From Patescibacteria group bacterium (GTDB taxonomy: Bacteria; Patescibacteriota; Patescibacteriia; Patescibacteriales; GWC2-42-12), in contig JAHJAP010000059.1 in the NCBI GenBank assembly GCA_018813805.1, positions 1 to 5,349 of the forward strand: a stretch of DNA of 5,349 nucleotides, given 5' to 3'. Positions 1 to 4,360 of this stretch are shown here, in pieces. A program made the position numbers and the translations under genes. The notes under the pieces are model-generated. The model saw nothing but the letters and a program-made list of their open reading frames with translations. It had not been told where the DNA came from and made no database searches. Within the stretch, counting starts at the first letter, position 1. Every line of letters begins with the position of its first letter.

Positions 1-1006
1 ATTTTTCTATTTCTTTAATATCAATTTTAATTTTTAATTGCTCTTTTCTTTTTTTAATTTCATTTTTTAATTTCCATAATTTAATTAATTCTTTTAGCCA
101 ATATTGTTCAAACAAAATAGTAAATATTAAAACTTCTAATTGATACCACCAAAGCCAAAATTTTGTTTCCAAAGAAAACGCTAGGTTACAATATTTTAAA
201 GTAATAATCCATTGATTAAAAAAAGACCATTGTTTTATTTTTCTTTTTTTTCCTCTTCTATTTTGAATAATCTGCCATATGCTATCACCCATCCTACTTG
301 CTTCTCTGTCATGATAAGCTATTGCAGAACCAATTAGTACTATTTTCCATCCGCTTAATCTTAATCTTAATGATAAGTCACAATCTTCTTTATACATAAA
401 CATTAATTCATCAAAATATTCAATATTTTTTCCATTAAAAAAAGAAGTGTCTTGAAGCGCTGTTAACCTTATCAATCCAGCTGCTCCGGTAAATCCAAAA
501 ATATCTTTTGTTATATTATTTTTATCTATGTCAATTTGCCCTTGAGCGTCATCTTTAAAGCGAAATTTTTGATCACAAATTATGCCATAACTATCAACAA
601 TTTTAGTTTTAATATTATTTTCAAAATCCCATTTTAAAATCTTTGGCTGTAAAGCTCCGATTTTTTCATCTTTTTCTATTGCCTTAATTAATTTTTCAAT
701 CATATCAGGCTCTAAAATCATATCGGGATTTATACATAAAAAATATTCTGCGTTATCTTTGATTGCCTGATTAATCATTAAATTATAAGCTTTAGCAAAA
801 CCTAAATTTTCACCAGCCCATTTTAAATCAATTTCTGAAAAATTATTTTTTATATAAACAACATTCTTATTGTTTTTTTCTTCGCTATTGTCTATGGCAA
901 TTATTTTATAATCTTTGTAAGTTTGGTTTCTTAAACTTAATAAAAAATATGGCAAATATTTTATTGTTGATTCGCTATAAGTTATAAAACCAATATATAA
1001 TCGCAT
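1..1006 (-). CDS. Family 2 glycosyltransferase, WbbL/rhamnosyltransferase-like (3' end cut by window edge)
   Basis: I translated this frame directly: it is open from an ATG at 1006 to the left edge, giving 335 residues with no stop. It has a GT-A family 2 fold pattern. The N-terminal strand reads MRLYIGFITYS, IDNS lies at 38-41, and ENLGFAKAYN at 66-75 is the usual nucleotide-binding loop. NPD at 93-95 takes the place of the DXD metal site, GFTGAAGLI is at 171-179, and FDELMFMYKEDCDLSLRLR (198-216) carries the acidic ED pair expected to act as catalytic base. After residue 270 comes a Trp/Phe-rich stretch (about 278-300), then a Lys-rich tail; WbbL-type enzymes often end this way, so probably little is missing. 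From family knowledge it transfers a sugar from a nucleotide donor to a lipid-linked or polysaccharide acceptor at the inner membrane face. Its position after the rml genes suggests rhamnose as donor, which is inference. The start has no Shine-Dalgarno sequence and lies 75 nt after rfbA. Confidence 0.92.
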   Translation of the reverse strand, partial: MRLYIGFITYSESTIKYLPYFLLSLRNQTYKDYKIIAIDNSEEKNNKNVVYIKNNFSEIDLKWAGENLGFAKAYNLMINQAIKDNAEYFLCINPDMILEPDMIEKLIKAIEKDEKIGALQPKILKWDFENNIKTKIVDSYGIICDQKFRFKDDAQGQIDIDKNNITKDIFGFTGAAGLIRLTALQDTSFFNGKNIEYFDELMFMYKEDCDLSLRLRLSGWKIVLIGSAIAYHDREASRMGDSIWQIIQNRRGKKRKIKQWSFFNQWIITLKYCNLAFSLETKFWLWWYQLEVLIFTILFEQYWLKELIKLWKLKNEIKKRKEQLKIKIDIKEIEK

Positions 1007-1033
1007 AAAATTAGTTAAAAAATTTGTAAAGTC
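1002..1033. repeat. Imperfect direct repeat, copy A (start of the glycosyltransferase gene)
   Basis: This segment matches 1872-1904 at 29 of 33 aligned positions, counting one single-base gap. The first 14 bases, cgcataaaattagt on the plus strand, are identical and include the ATG codon of the gene; the similarity then runs on to a shared aaagtc. Here the repeat covers the glycosyltransferase start and its upstream spacer. The other copy covers the rfbD stop and the rfbA start. The two copies bracket rfbA and the palindrome. Low sequence complexity makes the tail of the alignment weaker evidence than the 14-base core. Confidence 0.6.
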
Positions 1034-1045
1034 AAAAGTCTATAA

Positions 1046-1082
1046 GGGTCTGTCGCCGAATACCATATTCGGCGACAGACCC
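1046..1082. repeat. 37-bp palindromic element, copy 1, flanked by TATAA direct repeats
   Basis: The left arm gggtctgtcgccgaata (1046-1062) pairs perfectly with 1066-1082 around a 3-base loop, CCA on the plus strand. One A-T pair just outside (1045/1083) extends the stem to 18 bp. The element is 22/37 G+C in very A+T-rich surroundings. TATAA stands immediately on both sides (1041-1045 and 1083-1087), as a 5-bp target-site duplication would; the match can be read as 6 bp if the shared C is counted. It lies at the 3' end of rfbA, whose TAG stop is formed at its edge. The transcript side has no U-run after the stem, so it is not a canonical terminator. The GGGTCTGTC...GACAGACCC ends recall, from memory, REP-type repeats. 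No transposase is present in the window. Confidence 0.9.
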
Positions 1083-1876
1083 TATAATACTTTCTTGGCT
1101 AAATTTTTTAATTCTTCATTAAACTTCGCAATTGCATTATTAATTGTAGGATCAAAATTTTCATATAATTTTTTTTCTTTAACATATTGCCCTGCTTCTA
1201 ATAAAGAATCAACTGTTCCTGCGTCAAACCATTTACCTTTTATTATTCCAATTTTAAGTTTATTTTTTTTCAAATACCAATTATTCAAATCAGTAATTTC
1301 TATCTCGCCACGACTGCTTGGCTTTGCTTGTTTAGCGGCTTTGACTACTTGATTATCATAAATATAAAGTCCTGGTATTGCATAATCGCTTACCCATTTT
1401 TTGGGCTTTTCTACGATTTTTATAGCTTTCATATTTTTATCAAATAGCACTACCCCCAATCTTTCAGGATCTAGAACTTTTACAGCAAAAACTTTGCCAC
1501 CAGTTTTAAAATTTTTAATATCTTCTGAAAAATCATCTTCAAAAATATTATCTCCCAAAATCATTGTTACATTGTCATCGCCAATAAAATCCTCACCAAC
1601 AATAAAAGCATCAGCCAAGCCCCTTGGTGTTTTTTGCACTTTAAATTCTAAACGAATATTATTTTTATCAAAAATTGATCCTAAAAGATTTAAAAAATGG
1701 CCAGAATGTTCTGGAGAAATAATTATTAATATGTTTTTAATGCCAGCTTTTACTAAAACATTAAGTGGATAAAAAATCATTTGCCTGTCATAAATTGGCA
1801 AAAGCTGTTTTGATGTTGTAGCTGTAAGTGGAAACAAGCGAGTTGCTGTGCCTCCTGCTAAAATAATTCCGCGCAT
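1082..1876 (-). CDS. rfbA: Glucose-1-phosphate thymidylyltransferase (RfbA/RmlA), short form
   Basis: This enzyme joins glucose-1-phosphate and dTTP to give dTDP-glucose and pyrophosphate, the first step of dTDP-rhamnose synthesis in the cytoplasm. The 264-residue protein begins with the nucleotidyltransferase signature LAGGTATRLFPLT (6-18), and SKQLLPIYD (22-30) supplies the catalytic lysine region. QKTPRGLADAF (81-91) and LGDN (107-110, with Asp109 as metal ligand) follow, then PERLGVV (137-143), VEKPK (155-159) and WFDAGT (216-221, with Asp218 as the likely second metal ligand). The usual DKPMIYYPL reads DRQMIFYPL, so a generally conserved proline is Gln32. E. coli-type enzymes are nearer 290 residues; short forms without the C-terminal extension are known. 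ATG at 1876 lies 4 nt after the rfbD stop, which implies translational coupling. The TAG stop lies at the edge of the palindrome, yet the protein end is the same with or without that insertion. Confidence 0.96.
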   Translation of the reverse strand: MRGIILAGGTATRLFPLTATTSKQLLPIYDRQMIFYPLNVLVKAGIKNILIIISPEHSGHFLNLLGSIFDKNNIRLEFKVQKTPRGLADAFIVGEDFIGDDNVTMILGDNIFEDDFSEDIKNFKTGGKVFAVKVLDPERLGVVLFDKNMKAIKIVEKPKKWVSDYAIPGLYIYDNQVVKAAKQAKPSSRGEIEITDLNNWYLKKNKLKIGIIKGKWFDAGTVDSLLEAGQYVKEKKLYENFDPTINNAIAKFNEELKNLAKKVL

Positions 1877-1904
1877 AAAATTAGTCTATAAAGTTTATAA
1901 AGTC
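1872..1904. repeat. Imperfect direct repeat, copy B (rfbD end / rfbA start)
   Basis: This is the partner of 1002-1033. It contains the last codons and TAA stop of rfbD, the 4-nt spacer TTTT (minus strand) and the first codons of rfbA. Reading on the minus strand, both copies end in ACTAATTTTATGCG and begin with GACTTTA. The arrangement is what a junction-duplicating recombination event would leave, but selection for a similar coupled start context could also contribute. Confidence 0.6.
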
Positions 1905-2744
1905 CCTTAATGCTTCCCCATAACCCCTAAGTAATGGGAATTTAGTATTAAGTAAAACCGAATATTTTGGTCGTTTAGCAGACCTATTAAATTTTTCACT
2001 ACTCACGGGAATAATCTTAATATTAATTCCAACAAACTTAAATAATTCTAACGCAGCTTCATACCAAGTGCAAGCATTATTATTAATAATATGATATATG
2101 CCATAACCATAGTTTTTGTCAACCAACTCCCTGGTCGCTTTAGCTAAATCAGGCGTATAAGTAAAACAGCTTAATTCTTCATTAACTACTTCCAAATTTT
2201 GCTTATTTTTACTTTGCTCCAACATAATATCAAAAAAGCTTTGCTTAGTCATTTCACTTTCTCCTTTTGGTCCAAATAATTTTGATGTTCTAATTAAATA
2301 CCATTTCAAATCATTGCCGCTTAATTCTATAATTTTTTTCTCACCATGAAATTTTGTCTTACCATAACGATTAACAGGATTTGGCAAATCATCTTCGCGA
2401 TAACCACCTTCTTCATTGCCAGAAAAAACATAATCTGTTGAATAATGAATTAAAATAGCCTTAACATTAAGCGCAGCTTCAGCTAAAAATTTTGGGCCAT
2501 CAATGTTTATTTTCTTAGCTAAATCATATTCTTCATCATTAATTTCACATTTATCAACGGCATTATAAGCTGCTGCGTTAATAACTACCTCTGGTTTTAA
2601 GTCATTTATTTTTTTATCAACTAAATTTTTGTCGGTTATATCAACATCTGTCATGTCCCAGGCAATAACATTATTATCAATACTAAAAACTTTAACCAAT
2701 TGTTGACCTAAATTTCCTCGGGCTCCTAAAATTAATATTTTCAT
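1881..2744 (-). CDS. rfbD: dTDP-4-dehydrorhamnose reductase (RfbD/RmlD)
   Basis: RfbD catalyses the last step, NAD(P)H-dependent reduction of dTDP-4-keto-L-rhamnose to dTDP-L-rhamnose. The 287-residue protein is an extended short-chain dehydrogenase, near the family's usual length of about 280-300. The Rossmann loop GARGNLGQQL is at 7-16. NAAAYNAVDKCE (56-67) matches the RmlD hallmark NAAAYTAVDKAE with Asn61 in place of Thr. STDYVFSG is at 102-109, followed by the catalytic YGKTK (Tyr127, Lys131) after YREDDLPNPVN. The C-terminal substrate-binding part (about 150-287) includes RTSKLFGPKG and the tail motif RPKYSVLLNTKF. ATG at 2744 follows the rfbB stop by 12 nt, with no Shine-Dalgarno sequence. 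The TAA stop is 4 nt before rfbA. Confidence 0.96.
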   Translation of the reverse strand: MKILILGARGNLGQQLVKVFSIDNNVIAWDMTDVDITDKNLVDKKINDLKPEVVINAAAYNAVDKCEINDEEYDLAKKINIDGPKFLAEAALNVKAILIHYSTDYVFSGNEEGGYREDDLPNPVNRYGKTKFHGEKKIIELSGNDLKWYLIRTSKLFGPKGESEMTKQSFFDIMLEQSKNKQNLEVVNEELSCFTYTPDLAKATRELVDKNYGYGIYHIINNNACTWYEAALELFKFVGINIKIIPVSSEKFNRSAKRPKYSVLLNTKFPLLRGYGEALRDFINFID

Positions 2745-2756
2745 ATAATTATGTAA

Positions 2757-3713
2757 TTAATTTAATTCCCAAAAAGTTTTATTATTTTTATACCATTCAA
2801 TCGTCTTTATCAATCCTTGCTCAAAATTAATTTTAGGAAACCAGCCCAATTCATTTTTAACTTTAGAAAAATCTATAGCATAACGCAAGTCATGCCCTAA
2901 TCTATCTGCAACATATTCAATCATTTCTTCTTTTTTATTCATTAATTTTAAAATCTTTTTTGTTAATTCTAAATTAGTTAATTCATTATTTCCACCCAAA
3001 CAATAAGTCTCGCCAATTCTACCTTTTTTAATAATTGCTTCCACCCCGGCATTATGATCATCTACGTAAATCCAATCACGAATATTTTGACCAAAACCAT
3101 AAACAGGAACTTTTTTATTTTCTAATAAATTAGTAATAAATAAAGGAATAATTTTTTCTGGAAATTGATATGGACCATAATTATTTGAACAATTAGAAAT
3201 TGTAATTGGCAATTTATATGTATGAAAGTATGCGCGAACTAAATGATCAGATGCTGCTTTGGAAGCGCTATAAGGGCTGCGAGGATCATAGGCTGTGCGT
3301 TCAGAAAATTTTTGATCATCAAATTTAAGCGCGCCAAAAACTTCATCAGTTGAAGTGTGATGAAATCTAATATTATTTTTTTTCGCAATATCAAGCAAAA
3401 CGCGCGTGCCTTCCACATTGGTTCGTATAAAATCTTGACTATTTATAATTGAACGATCAACATGCGTTTCAGCTGCAAAATTAACTATTAAATCAATATC
3501 TTTTACTAAATCATTAACCAAAACAACATCGCAAATATCACCTTTAACAAATTTATAATTAGGATTATTTTCAATGTCTTTTAAATTTTCTAAATTACCA
3601 GCATAAGTTAAAAGATCCAAATTAATAATATAATCACTTGGATTTTTTGTCATCCAATATTTAATAAAATTAGAGCCAATAAACCCTGCTCCTCCTGTTA
3701 CAAATATTTTCAT
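2757..3713 (-). CDS. rfbB: dTDP-glucose 4,6-dehydratase (RfbB/RmlB)
   Basis: RfbB converts dTDP-glucose to dTDP-4-keto-6-deoxyglucose by an internal hydride transfer through bound NAD+. The 318-residue protein has all the expected landmarks: GGAGFIGSN (7-15) for NAD, LDLLTYAGN (32-40) with Asp33 likely holding the adenosine ribose, FAAETHVDRS (79-88), and the catalytic Thr-Asp-Glu at 122-124 in TSTDEVFG. The Tyr-Lys pair is at 148 and 152 in YSASK. Further on come NCSNNYGPYQFPEKIIPL, IRDWIYVDDH and DRLGHDLRYAID, which are near-verbatim RmlB motifs that bind the dTDP-sugar. It is somewhat shorter than the usual 330-360 residues, with nothing obviously missing. It starts 9 nt after the rfbC-type gene and has no Shine-Dalgarno sequence. 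Identification is close to certain. Confidence 0.97.
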   Translation of the reverse strand: MKIFVTGGAGFIGSNFIKYWMTKNPSDYIINLDLLTYAGNLENLKDIENNPNYKFVKGDICDVVLVNDLVKDIDLIVNFAAETHVDRSIINSQDFIRTNVEGTRVLLDIAKKNNIRFHHTSTDEVFGALKFDDQKFSERTAYDPRSPYSASKAASDHLVRAYFHTYKLPITISNCSNNYGPYQFPEKIIPLFITNLLENKKVPVYGFGQNIRDWIYVDDHNAGVEAIIKKGRIGETYCLGGNNELTNLELTKKILKLMNKKEEMIEYVADRLGHDLRYAIDFSKVKNELGWFPKINFEQGLIKTIEWYKNNKTFWELN

Positions 3714-3722
3714 AATTTACAA

Positions 3723-4175
3723 TTAATTTATTTTATATAATTGATTTTTATCTTTTTCCCATCTGATCTCATCTACTTCTTCTGTTTTATTTTTCCCTTT
3801 ATATAATTTATCAGGCAAATTAATAGAATAGCCGCCGCTATCACTCACGCATTTATAGCCATGAATTACTCCCGGAGGAACAATAACCAAAACTGGATTA
3901 TTTTCACCAACTTCTATTTTTAAATATTCTTTGTTTGTTAAACTGTTTTGGCGATTATCCCATAAATGCAATTCAAAATTTCCTGGTCCAACAAAAACAA
4001 AAGCATCTGATTGTTTAATATGCTCATGCGGTCCTCTAACAACTCCTGCTTTTGTAAAACTTACATAACCCATTACTGGCAAATAATTAACTTGATCATT
4101 GCGATAAACTTCTATTAGCCAGCCTCTTTCATCTTCATATTTATTTAATTTTTTAATTATTATTTCATTTATCAT
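3723..4175 (-). CDS. rfbC: dTDP-4-dehydrorhamnose 3,5-epimerase-type cupin (RfbC family, short divergent form)
   Basis: The 150-residue protein is a small cupin resembling the compact archaeal/CPR branch of the RfbC family; classical RmlC is about 180 residues. Visible motifs are the N-terminal DERGWLIEVYRND (15-27), RGPHEH (47-52) aligning with the classical RGLHYQ, GPGNFELHLWDNR (63-75), VPPGVIHGYK (99-108) and NLPDKLY (119-125). His50 aligns with the RmlC catalytic histidine. The classical KLV lysine appears replaced by Ala58 within SDAFVFV, so the active site is not fully canonical. It is the only epimerase candidate in an otherwise complete rfb set and directly precedes rfbB, so 3,5-epimerisation of dTDP-4-keto-6-deoxyglucose is the natural assignment. 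A related cupin activity such as 3,4-ketoisomerase cannot be excluded. Its ATG overlaps the TGA of the small membrane gene as ATGA, implying translational coupling. Confidence 0.85.
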   Translation of the reverse strand: MINEIIIKKLNKYEDERGWLIEVYRNDQVNYLPVMGYVSFTKAGVVRGPHEHIKQSDAFVFVGPGNFELHLWDNRQNSLTNKEYLKIEVGENNPVLVIVPPGVIHGYKCVSDSGGYSINLPDKLYKGKNKTEEVDEIRWEKDKNQLYKIN

Positions 4176-4360
4176 ATATCATAATTTTTTTTAAACAATA
4201 ACATTACTATACCAATGATTAGCCAAAAAATCAATAACCAATTTATATTAATATATGACAAAACAACGCCTGGCCAAGCTAGTTCTAGCAAAGAAAAAAT
4301 TACTAAAACGCTAGTTAAGATATAAAAAAATTCTTTTAATACAAAATTAATTTTTTTCAT
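4172..4360 (-). CDS. Small two-helix membrane protein, function unknown
   Basis: The 62-residue protein starts MKKINFVLKEFF and shows two hydrophobic segments, about 12-34 and 39-56, joined by a short YININ turn. Lysines flank both outer ends (2, 3, 9 and 57, 58), which predicts a hairpin with both termini in the cytoplasm. Segment one contains ELAWPG (26-31), a charged residue and a proline inside the helix. I chose ATG at 4360 because AAGGAAA sits 6 nt upstream. A longer reading from TTG at 4390 would begin inside the palindromic repeat and is not credible. The gene overlaps the upstream gene's end by 14 nt and the rfbC-type start by 4 nt. It may be an accessory part of a polysaccharide synthesis or export complex, judging only by position. 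I do not recognise a named family. Confidence 0.75.
   Translation of the reverse strand: MKKINFVLKEFFYILTSVLVIFSLLELAWPGVVLSYININWLLIFWLIIGIVMLLFKKNYDI

Noticed and set aside
1007..1036. Internal promoter for the glycosyltransferase (TTGACT at 1035-1030 on the minus strand)
   Set aside because: The only -10 candidate at a usual distance is TAATTT, a weak match that overlaps the region just before the ATG. In sequence this A+T-rich such matches are expected by chance.
1046..1082. Rho-independent terminator between rfbA and the glycosyltransferase
   Set aside because: The stem is strong, but the minus-strand transcript continues UUAUAGACUUUUGAC without a U-run directly after it. The second copy of the same palindrome lies inside a coding frame, so termination is not its general role.
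1095..1352. Plus-strand open frame of 85 codons opposite rfbA
   Set aside because: It lies fully inside the well-supported rfbA gene on the other strand, has a low-complexity hydrophobic/Ser-rich translation, and resembles no family. It is a shadow of rfbA.
1401..1772. Plus-strand open frame of 123 codons opposite rfbA
   Set aside because: Also antisense to conserved rfbA motifs, rich in Ser, Phe and Lys as expected of an antisense reading of an A+T-rich gene, with no domain signature.
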